Assembly: GCA_947624195.1 (NCBI GenBank)
Contig: CANQJH010000012.1
Coordinates: forward strand, 1-46,660
Length of the DNA: 46,660 bases
From: an uncultured Clostridia bacterium
Lineage (GTDB): Bacteria > Bacillota > Clostridia > TANB77 > CAG-508
Direction: 5' to 3'
Shown piece by piece: positions 9,106-18,797 of the stretch. The notes beneath the pieces are model-generated. The model ran no database searches, was not told the origin of the DNA, and saw nothing but the letters and a program-made list of their open reading frames with translations. Position 1 is the first letter of the stretch. Every line of letters starts with the position of its first letter. The translations under genes and the position numbers were made by a program.

Positions 9106-10218
9106 TTAATTATATCTAGCATAAGGATTTTTGTTTTTAAAGTCAACATTCAAAAACACAATTCCTTCTTTGTCTTTTTCCTTCTCCACAATTGATTGCA
9201 AATATAGCATTTTTATATCTAAATTATCTGTGCTTCCTAATTCAACCGTTTTTCTTTCACTTTCTAAATATAATATATAATTTGAATTATCAGCAATATT
9301 GATTGATGTAATATACTCTTGTAAAGAATAATTTTTTGATGTATCTAGTATGGTATAAATTTCGTCTAAGCTTTTTAAATCTTCCTCGCATAACCTATTG
9401 CCCGGTTTTATCTGGTCCTCTGGTGTGGCGTATCCTCTAATTTTTTGCTTGTCCTGTATATTTTCAGATGATATTTCTAATATATATCCTTTTTCATCTA
9501 TATAAGCAAATGTGCTACCGAACTCAAGCAAAAATTCTATTTTTCTTTCTTTAACTGAAATTGAAAAGGTCATTGGTAGCTTTCTATTTATTGTAACAGT
9601 GTCTATATATGGATTTTCTTTTATTTTAGTTATCGCTTGTCTTTTGCTTGTACTAAATAAGTTACTTCCTTTTTGAACTCCAGATAGACTTATTATTTCA
9701 TCACTAGATATTTTTTCATTTCCATTTACTTCTATCTTTGCTATATTAAATATAGGTGATAGCAACAATAGTATAATGCCTGTAATTACTAGTATAACTA
9801 GAAATATATACCCTGTAATTTTCTTTGCTTTTTCTCTTCTCTTTCTAGCTTTAATTGAGATCTTCTTTTTATGTATTTTTCTTTGCTTTTCTTCTAGTTT
9901 CTTTTGCTGTTTTATCTCTTTTTCTTTTATTGACTTTTCTTTTTTCTTTTGTTTTTTTATTTTGTTTAATTTCTTTTTGTTGATTTGTGGTGTCTCATTT
10001 AATTCTAAGAACTTGTCCTCTTTGCTTTTTGTTGCTTTCTTTGGTGCCACATTTTTGTTGTCTTGTTTTTTTAATAAATTTTTAGTTTTCTTTTGTGTTC
10101 TTTCGTCAGGAATTTCCAAATCATAGTTAAAGATTGTACTTTTTTTATTTTTTAGGTTTGAGGCACCTTTTGTAGGTGCCTTTTTATTTTTCTTAGTACC
10201 TGTAACCTTCTTTTGCAT
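9106..10218 (-). CDS. ftsQ: Cell division protein FtsQ/DivIB
   Basis: FtsQ/DivIB is a bitopic membrane protein that stabilises the divisome core. The 370-residue protein has an unusually long cytoplasmic N terminus of about 130 residues dominated by Lys and Glu. A membrane helix follows (about 133-156, GYIFLVILVITGIILLLL). Next is the POTRA domain (IAKIEVNGNEKISSDEII) and the extracellular FtsQ domain. Its ATG follows the murA stop codon without a gap, and the ribosome site AGGTGG lies inside the end of murA, so translation is coupled. Confidence 0.92.
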   Translation of the reverse strand: MQKKVTGTKKNKKAPTKGASNLKNKKSTIFNYDLEIPDERTQKKTKNLLKKQDNKNVAPKKATKSKEDKFLELNETPQINKKKLNKIKKQKKKEKSIKEKEIKQQKKLEEKQRKIHKKKISIKARKRREKAKKITGYIFLVILVITGIILLLLSPIFNIAKIEVNGNEKISSDEIISLSGVQKGSNLFSTSKRQAITKIKENPYIDTVTINRKLPMTFSISVKERKIEFLLEFGSTFAYIDEKGYILEISSENIQDKQKIRGYATPEDQIKPGNRLCEEDLKSLDEIYTILDTSKNYSLQEYITSINIADNSNYILYLESERKTVELGSTDNLDIKMLYLQSIVEKEKDKEGIVFLNVDFKNKNPYARYN

Positions 10219-11484
10219 TTATACCACCTTTTCTAATTTTATTTTGGCTCCTAATTTCTTTAATTTTTCTTCAAGATTTTCGTAGCCTCTTAGTATATAT
10301 TCTGCATTTTCAACTATTGTAACCCCTGTTGCTGAAAGTCCTGCTAATACTAATGCTGCTCCTCCTCTTAAGTCTCTACTACTAACAGTCTCTCCTTTTA
10401 GTTTGCTTGTTCCTGTTATTTCTATTATATTTTTGTCTTCGTTTAGATTTATTTTTGCACCCATCTTTTTCAAATCCAATGCATATTTAAATCTATTTTC
10501 AAATATATTTTCTTTTATCATTGATGTTCCTTCTGCTTTTGTCAAAACAGCACTAATTATTGGCTGCATATCTGTTGGGAATCCTGGATACGGAGCGGTT
10601 TCTATATCTATGCGTTTTAGTGTTTTAGGTGCTTTTAGTGTTATGCTATTTTTATTTATTAAAATATTACATCCCATTTCTTTAAGTTTAAATAATACAT
10701 TTAGTAAATTTTCGGGGTTTGTGTTTTCAATTTTTATTGTCCCATTTGTTATTGCAGCAGCACATAGCAAAGTACCGGTTTCAATTCTGTCAGTCATTAT
10801 TCTATAATCTGTTTTATGAAGCTTTTTTACTCCACAAATTGTAATTCTGCTCGTACCTGCACCATACACTTTAGCACCCATCCTATTTAGGCATTTTGCT
10901 AAATCTTGTATTTCAGGCTCTTTTGCAGCATTTAATATGTGAGTAACACCCCTGCAATAAACAGATGCTAATATTATATTTTCTGTTGCTCCAACACTTG
11001 GAAAGTCAAGTTTGATTTTCGCTCCTATCATTTCTTTTTTTGTACTGCAATGTATGTAGTCTTCTTTTTCTTCTATTTGCACTCCCAAATCTTTAAAAGC
11101 TTTTAGATGTAAGTCAATTGGTCTTTTACCAATATTACACCCTCCTGGATACGAAAATGTTGCTTCTTTGAATCTTCCAAGTATAGCTCCTGCAAGCACT
11201 ACAGTTGAACGTAGTTTGTGCATTAAATCTTTTGGTATGGTTTTGTTATGCATATCTTTGCTAGATATACTAATTCTACCATTATCAGCATACACTTTGC
11301 AACCCAATAATTTAAGTATTTGCAATGTTATTCTTGTGTCTTCTATATCCGGTATATTGTAAAATGTCACAGGCTCTGGATTTAGTATTGCAGTAGCTAT
11401 AATTGGCAAGGCTGCATTCTTTGAGCCAGATGCTTCTACAGTGCCTTCTATTTTACTATTCCCCTCTATTATATAACTTAGCAT
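10219..11484 (-). CDS. murA: UDP-N-acetylglucosamine 1-carboxyvinyltransferase MurA
   Basis: MurA transfers enolpyruvate from PEP to UDP-GlcNAc, the first committed step of peptidoglycan synthesis. The 421-residue protein has the substrate-binding Lys-Asn pair (residues 22-23, GSKNAALPI) and the catalytic Cys at 116 in SYPGGCNIGKRPIDLHL, the residue alkylated by fosfomycin. The inside-out barrel repeats are complete. It is the first gene of the division operon. Clostridia often carry two MurA copies; which one this is cannot be told here. Confidence 0.96.
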   Translation of the reverse strand: MLSYIIEGNSKIEGTVEASGSKNAALPIIATAILNPEPVTFYNIPDIEDTRITLQILKLLGCKVYADNGRISISSKDMHNKTIPKDLMHKLRSTVVLAGAILGRFKEATFSYPGGCNIGKRPIDLHLKAFKDLGVQIEEKEDYIHCSTKKEMIGAKIKLDFPSVGATENIILASVYCRGVTHILNAAKEPEIQDLAKCLNRMGAKVYGAGTSRITICGVKKLHKTDYRIMTDRIETGTLLCAAAITNGTIKIENTNPENLLNVLFKLKEMGCNILINKNSITLKAPKTLKRIDIETAPYPGFPTDMQPIISAVLTKAEGTSMIKENIFENRFKYALDLKKMGAKINLNEDKNIIEITGTSKLKGETVSSRDLRGGAALVLAGLSATGVTIVENAEYILRGYENLEEKLKKLGAKIKLEKVV

Positions 11485-11676
11485 ACTATATCTACCCTTT
11501 CTTCGCTCAGAATCCGTACTTCAAACATTTGCTTTGCAAATTATCAAACTACGTTACTGAGGATTTATACTAACTGATATATAGTATGTCAAGTTTTTAT
11601 TTGTTGTTACTCTATAAGAATTCAATCTTCGTTTTGTGCCTGGCTGAAACTCTTATATTTTTCTTTATAATTTAAA

Positions 11677-14600
11677 TTACCTATTAGCTTTTAAATCAAT
11701 AGAAAGCAATTTACTTATACCATTTTCCTCCATTGTTATTCCATATACTGTGTTTGCCGCTTCCATTGTACCTTTTCTATGTGTTATAACCAAGAATTGA
11801 GTATTCTTGCTAAACTTCTTCAAGAAGTCTGCGAATCTATATACATTCACATCATCAAGAGCAGCCTCAATTTCATCTAATATACAGAATGGTGCTGGAT
11901 TTATTTTAAGAATTGCAAACAATATTGCTATAGCTGTTAGCGCTTTTTCTCCACCAGATAAAAGCATCATATTTTGCAATTTCTTTCCTGTTGGCTGAGC
12001 TTTTATATCTATGCCACACTCTAAGATATTGTCTTCATCTTCTAGCACAAGCTCTGCTTTTCCGCCACCAAATAACTCTATAAATACTTCATTGAAATAT
12101 TTATTTATTAATGCAAATTTTTCTTTAAATTGCTTTTTCATATTTTGAGTCATTTCTTGAATTATGTCTCTTAACTTAGCCATGGTGCTTTCTAGATCTA
12201 GTCTTTGCTCTCCCATTGTTTCGTATCTTTCTTTTGTCTTTTTGTATTCTTCAATAGAAGAAACATTTATATCTCCTAAGTCTTTAATTTGTTTGTGTAA
12301 TTCATTTACTCTTTTTTGAGTTTCTTGCACATTTTCAGGCTTTTTATAATCCTTTACATTATTTGGAGTAACTTCATAACTATTCCACAATTCATTTATG
12401 GTATCTGTTATATCCTGTTCTCCAGATGTAATTTTTATATCCACTTTAACTAGCTGTTCTTTGATATTTTGGATTACCTCAAATTGATTTGTTATTTCTT
12501 TTTCTTTTTGCTCTAATTCATCACTCTTCTCAGCTCTTGATTTTCTTAAATCTTCTGATTTCGTAGAACTATTTTCTACTTCTTCTTTAATCTTTTGAAT
12601 TGAATCTTCCAACTCTTTAATTGTATTGTGCAAATCTTCATTTTGTTTAAGACTTTCTTCTATTTGCTTTTTCTTATTATCAATGCTCGTTTTAGAATTT
12701 TGTATGTCTTGATTAATTCTTTCAACCATTTCTTCAATAGACATACTACTTTCATCAAATGAAGATACAGAAATTCTCAAATTAGTAATATCTAGATTTA
12801 AATCATCAATGTACTTTTGATCATCTTTGTTAAGCTCAGAAAATTTTTGTATTTCACTGCTTAGAGCTTCTACTTGTACATTTATTTCGGTAATTTTATT
12901 TTCTAGTTCTTCTTTGGTAGCAATGCTTTTTACCATATCTTCTTCTAGTTTTTTTATTGTATTTTGAACTTTAATTTTGTTCTCCTCTAGTCTAGCAATC
13001 TCAGCTTCTACTCCATTTAATTTTTCTTTTTCCTGAGCATACACTATCTCTGCCTGTTGCATTTCGTTTGTGGCTTCTTCTATTTGATTTAGAATATCTT
13101 TATTTTCTTTTAAGAAATTTTCTTTTTCTTCTGATTTTTTTGCAATCTTTTCATCAATAGATTTTATATCTTTTTCTAGTCTCTTTATTTCTGTGCTTCT
13201 TCCTAAAATGTTGACTGTTTTTTTGTTGTAAGAACCTCCACTCATTGCTCCTGATGGATTAATCACATCTCCATCTAAAGTTACTATTTTGAAAGAATAT
13301 TTATTGTCTTTGGCAAGTTTTATGGCAGATTCCATATCTTCTGTAATTACAGTTCTGCCAAGCAAATTTTCGATTATTCCTTCATACTTTTTGTCTGCTT
13401 TTACAAGCTCTGAGGCTATACCTATAACTCCCGCATTTCGGTTGTATATTTTATCTAATCTTTTTCCTTTAACAGATGATATTGGTAGAAATGTGGCTCT
13501 TCCAAGGTTATTTTTTCTTAAAAACTCTATCATCTTTTTGGCGCCTTGTTCTGTCTCTGTAACAATGTTTTGCAAACTTGCTCCAAGAGCCATTTCAATT
13601 GCTAAGCTGTATCTATCATTTGTAGAAATAATATTTGCAAGCACACCTTCTATACAGCCTTTTAATTCTACGTTGTTTTCACAAGCAATAAGCAAATCCT
13701 TTACACTTTTTGCATATCCTTCTTTTTCACGTTCTGTCTCAACTAAGAAATTATACCTAGTTTGCTTCATTCGCCTTTCATCTGTAAGGTTGGCTATAAT
13801 TAACTCATAATCTTTTGTCTTTCTTTCAAGTTCGTCTTTTTGGCTTTTTATCTTTTCAAGAGCTTCTTGCTTTCTTGCCCTATCACTGTCAACTGTATTG
13901 AAATGTTTTAGCATTACATTTTTTTCATCACGTTTTTGGTCAAGATTTGAGATTACAAGTCTTAAATCTTTTTCCTCTTGCTTTTTTCTTTCTGTGTAAT
14001 TTTCATAATTTGTATCTTGCACAGCAACTAGGTTTTGATTCTCGTATTTCTGCTCTGTTAGAGCTTCAACCATTTTCTTCTTGTTCTCAATCTCTAATTC
14101 TTTTCCAGTCAATTTTTGAGTAAGTACATCTAATTCTTTTTGTTTTTCTTCAAGCTCTTTTTCAAACTTTTCTTTGTTTTGAACTAAGCCTTCTTTTTTA
14201 GATTCTTTAGACTGCTTTTCCTCTTCCAAATCACTGATTGTTTGCTCTGCTACTGTTATCTCGCTTTCTAATCTTGATTTGTTTTGTAAATTATTTTGTA
14301 TTCTTTCATTGCTTATATTAATGTTTGACGTAATCTGCTCTATCTTTGTCTTACTCTCAAAGCTAAGATTTTGCATTCTTTCAATTTCTTCTGTGATATT
14401 ATCAATTTGATTTTTAAGTTCTTCTTTTAAGTTTTGCATATTTGATAACTTTTCATTTTCATCAGTTGCTTGATTTTCAAAGATTTCCTTATCATTTTTT
14501 AATTTTTCAAGTTTTTCTTTGTATGTATCAATTTTATATATAAATAAACTTATCTCTATGTTTTTCAATTCTTCTCTTAAATCCAAGAATTGCTTTGCTT

Positions 14601-15231
14601 TTTCAGCTTGCAACTTTAATGGCTCTAAATTAGCTTCAATTTCTGATAATATGTCATTAATTCTAATTAAATTTATTTTAGTTTGCTCTAGTTTTTTCTC
14701 TGATTCTTCTCTTCTTGTTCTGTATTTTACAATTCCAGCAGCCTCTTCAAAAATGTGTCTTCTATCTTCTGATTTACTGCTTAAAATTTCATCAATTTTG
14801 CCCTGTCCTATAATAGAGTATCCATCTTTGCCAATTCCAGTATCCATAAATAGTTCAAGCACATCTTTAAGTCTACATGCATTTTTATTGATATAATATC
14901 CAGACTCACCTGTTCTATAAAGTCTTCTTGTAATTGTTACTTCGGCATATTCTATTGGTAATGTTCCGTCTTCATTGTCAATAACTATTGAAACCTCAGC
15001 AAATCCAAGTGACTTCCTGTTTTGAGTTCCAGCAAAAATAACGTCTTCAGATTTTGTTCCTCTTAAAGACTTCATACTTTGTTCACCCAATACCCATCTA
15101 ATGGCATCAGATATGTTACTTTTCCCAGACCCATTTGGTCCAATTACGGTCGTTATGCCGGGTTTAAATTCTAATGTAGTTTTATCTGCAAATGATTTAA
15201 ACCCTTGTAGCTCTAAACTTTTTAAGTGCAT
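11677..15231 (-). CDS. smc: Chromosome segregation protein SMC
   Basis: SMC is the condensin ATPase that organises and segregates the chromosome. The 1184-residue protein has the Walker A motif GPNGSGKSNI (31-40). Two long coiled coils flank a globular hinge (about 510-680, with VELKGCIEGVLANI and INPSGAMSGGSY). A C-terminal head carries the signature LLSGGEKALTAIAILFAI and Walker B FCILDEIEAALDD. AAGGGG lies eight bases upstream of the ATG. ScpA, ScpB and ftsY are not in the window. In many Clostridia rnc and a radical SAM gene precede smc, but here they lie about 20 kb away. Confidence 0.97.
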   Translation of the reverse strand: MHLKSLELQGFKSFADKTTLEFKPGITTVIGPNGSGKSNISDAIRWVLGEQSMKSLRGTKSEDVIFAGTQNRKSLGFAEVSIVIDNEDGTLPIEYAEVTITRRLYRTGESGYYINKNACRLKDVLELFMDTGIGKDGYSIIGQGKIDEILSSKSEDRRHIFEEAAGIVKYRTRREESEKKLEQTKINLIRINDILSEIEANLEPLKLQAEKAKQFLDLREELKNIEISLFIYKIDTYKEKLEKLKNDKEIFENQATDENEKLSNMQNLKEELKNQIDNITEEIERMQNLSFESKTKIEQITSNINISNERIQNNLQNKSRLESEITVAEQTISDLEEEKQSKESKKEGLVQNKEKFEKELEEKQKELDVLTQKLTGKELEIENKKKMVEALTEQKYENQNLVAVQDTNYENYTERKKQEEKDLRLVISNLDQKRDEKNVMLKHFNTVDSDRARKQEALEKIKSQKDELERKTKDYELIIANLTDERRMKQTRYNFLVETEREKEGYAKSVKDLLIACENNVELKGCIEGVLANIISTNDRYSLAIEMALGASLQNIVTETEQGAKKMIEFLRKNNLGRATFLPISSVKGKRLDKIYNRNAGVIGIASELVKADKKYEGIIENLLGRTVITEDMESAIKLAKDNKYSFKIVTLDGDVINPSGAMSGGSYNKKTVNILGRSTEIKRLEKDIKSIDEKIAKKSEEKENFLKENKDILNQIEEATNEMQQAEIVYAQEKEKLNGVEAEIARLEENKIKVQNTIKKLEEDMVKSIATKEELENKITEINVQVEALSSEIQKFSELNKDDQKYIDDLNLDITNLRISVSSFDESSMSIEEMVERINQDIQNSKTSIDNKKKQIEESLKQNEDLHNTIKELEDSIQKIKEEVENSSTKSEDLRKSRAEKSDELEQKEKEITNQFEVIQNIKEQLVKVDIKITSGEQDITDTINELWNSYEVTPNNVKDYKKPENVQETQKRVNELHKQIKDLGDINVSSIEEYKKTKERYETMGEQRLDLESTMAKLRDIIQEMTQNMKKQFKEKFALINKYFNEVFIELFGGGKAELVLEDEDNILECGIDIKAQPTGKKLQNMMLLSGGEKALTAIAILFAILKINPAPFCILDEIEAALDDVNVYRFADFLKKFSKNTQFLVITHRKGTMEAANTVYGITMEENGISKLLSIDLKANR

Positions 15232-15394
15232 TTATTTTTCCCCTTGTCGATTTTTGTTGTTTATTTAATTTATGTTCTTTTAACCTTTTTTTAAGTGTTT
15301 TATAGTTTTTATAGTTTTTTATTTTACTTTTTATTATACTTTTTTATTTTACTTTTTTCTTTTAGCTTTTTACGAATAACGAATTTTTTTACAT

Positions 15395-15991
15395 TTAAAC
15401 TTTACTTTCTAATTCAGCTAGAAAATCAGTACAACTTTCCAGCTCCATTACTTCTTTCATATCTATATTTTTGTAATAATCCTTTATGCTCAAATTATCG
15501 CTCACTTTTTTAAGAGACGCAAGCTTAATATCATACATGTCACATATTATTGCTAAAGAGTGTAGCTCCATATCAAATATAACATCTTCTTTTATATCAC
15601 TCTCTGTCACAAATCCTTCTGCTGAGTAACATGGTAAATTTTTAATAGAATTTACAGTAATTAAATTTTGGTTTCCAACATCCATGCTATATTTTTCTTC
15701 ACCCGGAATCTCCCATTCTAAATTGTAACACTTTGCTATACTAACCCAAGTTCCAACTTGTTCATTACTTGAGCCTGCATAGCCAATATTAATAATTAAA
15801 TCAGGCTTAGCGTTGTTTTCCAAATACTTTACAATCTCTATCGCAGTCTTTTGCTTGCCTATCCCTGAAATAAGCATAGAGATATTGTCTGAAGAATAAA
15901 GTTTTTCGCCAACTTTAGATAATCCAAGTTTTTTTGCTATTTGTATTGCTTCCTTTTCCATTGCACAATGCAATAATTTTTTTTTCATCAA
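15395..15991 (-). CDS. Nucleoside phosphorylase/nucleosidase family protein (MTA/SAH nucleosidase-like)
   Basis: The 198-residue protein fits the PNP/UDP phosphorylase fold. AMEKEA near the N terminus, ISGIGKQKTAIEIV (41-54) and LIINIGYAGS (65-74) match the nucleosidase core. FDMELHSLAIICD (139-151) corresponds to the DMExxA substrate motif, and VSDN (163-166) holds the likely catalytic Asp. It is shorter than typical MTA/SAH nucleosidases (about 230), mainly in the middle. Substrate could be methylthioadenosine, S-adenosylhomocysteine or another nucleoside. AAGGGG lies nine bases upstream of the first of two ATGs. Confidence 0.7.
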   Translation of the reverse strand: MMKKKLLHCAMEKEAIQIAKKLGLSKVGEKLYSSDNISMLISGIGKQKTAIEIVKYLENNAKPDLIINIGYAGSSNEQVGTWVSIAKCYNLEWEIPGEEKYSMDVGNQNLITVNSIKNLPCYSAEGFVTESDIKEDVIFDMELHSLAIICDMYDIKLASLKKVSDNLSIKDYYKNIDMKEVMELESCTDFLAELESKV

Positions 15992-16028
15992 AATTTTCCC
16001 CTTGATAAATAATAGTTTGCTTATATAA

Positions 16029-16436
16029 TTATCTTTCTAAGCTATCCCCATTTTGTTCTTCATGAGTGGATAAGTTTTTCATAGACTCGAAGTCTTCCTT
16101 CGCTTCTCTTATTATAGCTCCCATTCCACTATATTTTCTTTCGTCATAACATCCTTTGCTGTCATGTTCTTCTAACTTTTTTATATATAATAGTTTTGCT
16201 AATTTTTCAAATTCATCCAATGATGAAAATGTTCTTGCATATGCTTTTCTTTTATCATCAAATTGTTTTCTTTGTATTTCTATTTCTCTTGCCAATCTAT
16301 CTTCGTCTTCATATTCTTTGTCAGTATATGCTCTGTCTCTTACGCCAAAATCAATAGAATATTTTTTGTGTGCTAAATTATCTATCCCTTTCATTTGTAA
16401 ATATAAATACTCTAATTCTTTATATTTTTCTTCCAT
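16029..16436 (-). CDS. Hypothetical charged protein
   Basis: I do not recognise this 135-residue protein. It is highly charged, predicted mostly helical, without signal peptide or membrane segment, and ends in an acidic, polar tail. The ATG at 16436 is chosen because GAGGAG lies six bases upstream. An upstream in-frame ATG (16475) lacks such a site. It sits between an AT-only hairpin and the nucleosidase-like gene, 37 bases ahead of it, so the two are probably co-transcribed. Confidence 0.65.
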   Translation of the reverse strand: MEEKYKELEYLYLQMKGIDNLAHKKYSIDFGVRDRAYTDKEYEDEDRLAREIEIQRKQFDDKRKAYARTFSSLDEFEKLAKLLYIKKLEEHDSKGCYDERKYSGMGAIIREAKEDFESMKNLSTHEEQNGDSLER

Positions 16437-16474
16437 AAGATACTCCTCGTCTATATTTCCAAAATAATTATACA

Positions 16475-16514
16475 AATAAAGAAAGAAAAAATCAAGATTT
16501 TTTCTTTCTTTATT
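16475..16514 (-). terminator. Perfect AT-rich palindrome, probable terminator
   Basis: Arms of 19 bp (16475-16493 and 16496-16514) are separated by two bases. The stem is mostly A on one side and T on the other. It stands between the pseudouridine synthase region and the gene at 16436 and could end transcription in either direction, although it lacks a GC core. Confidence 0.5.
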
Positions 16515-16676
16515 ATTACAAATTGCATTTATTTTACAGAATGCTTTTAACTTTTACTTGACGTGAATAATCCATTCTCTTTTTGTAATTGTTCATTTTC
16601 TTTCCATTAATTGCATAGCTTCAATTGTTTTATTTACCCCCCATTGGTGGATTAACTAGTGGCTTTTGAGTCTTTG

Positions 16677-17360
16677 TTATAAAAGTTCTTCTGTGCCTTT
16701 TATGATAGTCCACATATTCTTGAGCTCTGGTAAGTCTGTAAATGTCATTTCTTCTTTTGTTGTTGGATGAATTAGCGAAAGCTTATATGCCCACAAGCAC
16801 AATTGTTTATTTGAATCTCTTCCGTGGTATTTTCCATCACCATATATGCTGTGACCTCTACTAGAAAGTTGTACTCTTATTTGATGATGTCTTCCAGTAT
16901 GTAAATTAACTTTTAATAGTGAAACATTTTGAGCCTCATCGTATTTTATAACTTCATAATCTAAACTTGCTCTTTTGGCGTTTTTCTTATTTTCTCTAAC
17001 TACATAGCTAGTATTATTTTTTTCATCTTTCCATAGATAATCTTCAAGAACTGCTTTTTCTTGTTCCATCTTGCCATTTACAATTACTAAATACGCTTTT
17101 TTGAAAGTTTTAGTTCTTACTTGCTCGCTTAGTCTTGCGGCTGCTTTAGATGTTTTTGCAAATACCATTACACCACCTACTGGTCTATCTAATCTATGAA
17201 CTAATCCCAAATAAACATTTCCTGGTTTATTGTACTTTTGTTTTAAATAATTTTTTATAATTGTAAGCATATCCACATCTTCTGTCTTATCTGCTTGTGA
17301 CGGAACATTTGGCATTTTTTCAACTACAATTATGTGATTGTCTTCATATATTATTTTCAT
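16677..17360 (-). CDS. RluA-family pseudouridine synthase
   Basis: These enzymes convert uridine to pseudouridine in rRNA or tRNA. The 227-residue protein has the family motif LVHRLDRPVGGVMVFAKT with the catalytic Asp at residue 58. The downstream motifs VNLHTGRHHQIRVQLSSRG and DGKYHG are also present. It lacks an N-terminal S4 domain, so it is of the short single-domain type. Which RNA position it modifies cannot be read from sequence. It starts about 80 bases after the methyltransferase gene, another RNA-modifying enzyme. Confidence 0.9.
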   Translation of the reverse strand: MKIIYEDNHIIVVEKMPNVPSQADKTEDVDMLTIIKNYLKQKYNKPGNVYLGLVHRLDRPVGGVMVFAKTSKAAARLSEQVRTKTFKKAYLVIVNGKMEQEKAVLEDYLWKDEKNNTSYVVRENKKNAKRASLDYEVIKYDEAQNVSLLKVNLHTGRHHQIRVQLSSRGHSIYGDGKYHGRDSNKQLCLWAYKLSLIHPTTKEEMTFTDLPELKNMWTIIKGTEELL

Positions 17361-17440
17361 TTTAATATTCCTTTAATTAATATCTAAAATTATTTCATGG
17401 TTATTACTATTTTTCTTCATATCTTTGAATTTTCATCTTA

Positions 17441-18319
17441 TTAATTCTCGTTTTCCCACCTGCCGTAGATTCCGCAAGGTAAAACTAATCTTGAATTTTT
17501 CATCGGAAGTCCTATTTCTCCGTTAGAGAATTTTCCCTCGAAACTACTTGCATTTTTTGCAAATGCAATTCTAAGCATATTTTCTAGCACTTGGCTTGAT
17601 ATTCCTGTTGTATAAGAGTTTATCAAAAAGAACAATGGATTATCAGATAACACTTTCATACATAAAGTTATTAATTCAGCAATGTTATCTTCAAATTTCC
17701 ACACTTCCCCGTTTGTGCCTCTTCCGTAAGAAGGTGGGTCCATTATAATCGCGTCATACCTATTACCACGTCTTATTTCTCTATTTACAAACTTTACAAC
17801 ATCATCAACCAAAAATCTAACAGGCTTATCCCTAAGTCCTGATGATGTTACATTTTCTTTTGCCCACTCAGTCATACCCTTAGAGCTATCAACATGAGTA
17901 ACTGAAGCTCCCGCATAAAGGCAAGCTACAGTTGCCCCTCCTGTATATGCAAATAAATTTAATACTTTTATAGGCCTATTACTTTTTTCAATTTTATTGA
18001 TCATCCAGTCCCAGTTAATTGCTTGCTCAGGAAATAAGCCTGTGTGTTTAAACCCCATAGGCTTTAGATTAAATGTTAAATTCTTATATGTAACTTGCCA
18101 TGATTTAGGAAGCTTGCTTTTATATTCCCAAGCTCCTCCTCCTGAATTACTTCTTTTATATATTGCATCAGCTTTTTTCCATAATTCTGGATATGTTTTT
18201 TCTTTCCATATTATTTGTGGGTCTGGTCTTACTAGGATAATATCTTTCCATCTCTCTAATTTTTCACCATTTGCCATATCTAATATTTCGTAATCTTTCC
18301 AATTATTTGCTACTTCCAT
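17441..18319 (-). CDS. Class I SAM-dependent methyltransferase (RlmI/RlmL-like)
   Basis: The 292-residue protein has SAM-binding motif I VLNLFAYTGGATVACLYAGA, the acidic residue of motif II (VTHVDSSKGM) and the motif DPPSYGRG. This pattern is typical of rRNA cytosine/guanine methyltransferases related to RlmI and RlmL. It lacks an N-terminal PUA or THUMP domain. The likely substrate is rRNA, but the position is unknown. It precedes the pseudouridine synthase on the same strand. Confidence 0.85.
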   Translation of the reverse strand: MEVANNWKDYEILDMANGEKLERWKDIILVRPDPQIIWKEKTYPELWKKADAIYKRSNSGGGAWEYKSKLPKSWQVTYKNLTFNLKPMGFKHTGLFPEQAINWDWMINKIEKSNRPIKVLNLFAYTGGATVACLYAGASVTHVDSSKGMTEWAKENVTSSGLRDKPVRFLVDDVVKFVNREIRRGNRYDAIIMDPPSYGRGTNGEVWKFEDNIAELITLCMKVLSDNPLFFLINSYTTGISSQVLENMLRIAFAKNASSFEGKFSNGEIGLPMKNSRLVLPCGIYGRWENEN

Positions 18320-18430
18320 TACTATTTCCTTTCAGGAATTTTATATCTATCATTTATTATATTTATATCGTTTATTGCGTCTTAATTATTAATCATATGT
18401 AGATAATTTATTTTATCTAATTTTTCATAT

Positions 18431-18535
18431 TTACATTATTGATAACAACTTTACAAAGTTAAACAATAATCCACATATAATAGCTTGTACTAATATTGCT
18501 AAAACAATTAAAATCTTTAAAATTTTTTTGCCCAT
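18431..18535 (-). CDS. Small membrane peptide of 34 residues
   Basis: An AGGAGGG ribosome site lies five bases before the ATG, one of the best in the window. The frame encodes MGKKILKILIVLAILVQAII and continues hydrophobic to a TAA at 18431: a positively charged start and a single membrane span. I recognise no family. It stands alone in a 478-base gap between uvrC and the methyltransferase gene. The strong site and clear membrane pattern support a real gene. Confidence 0.55.
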   Translation of the reverse strand: MGKKILKILIVLAILVQAIICGLLFNFVKLLSIM

Positions 18536-18680
18536 AATTTCCCTCCTATTTAAAATATATTCAAGGATTATGGTTTGTATGATTAAAATCGTCATTGCAA
18601 TTTTTACATAATATCTTAATTTTCGATTTTTTGTTCTTAAGACAATTTATTTTAGTTTTTATTCTTTAGTTTTTAGAAAA

Positions 18681-18769
18681 TTATAATTTACTTTTCTTGT
18701 TTTAATCATATTATATTTTACTTTTTTGTTTTAATCAGATTATGTTTTACTTTTATGCTTTTAATCATT
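18681..18769. repeat. Three tandem repeats of about 30 bp
   Basis: Three imperfect direct copies (18681-18710, 18711-18739, 18740-18769) share the pattern TTATxxTTTACTTTT, then a few bases, then TTTTAATCA. They lie just downstream of the uvrC stop at 18798, in the gap before the small membrane peptide. No coding potential is seen. Confidence 0.6.
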
Positions 18770-18797
18770 TCTTAATGAAATATTAGTACACTATACA

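Noticed and set aside
15285..15370. T-rich pseudo-repeats upstream of smc
   Set aside because: The TTTTTATTTTACTTTTT pattern recurs only as low-complexity sequence; no clear unit boundaries.
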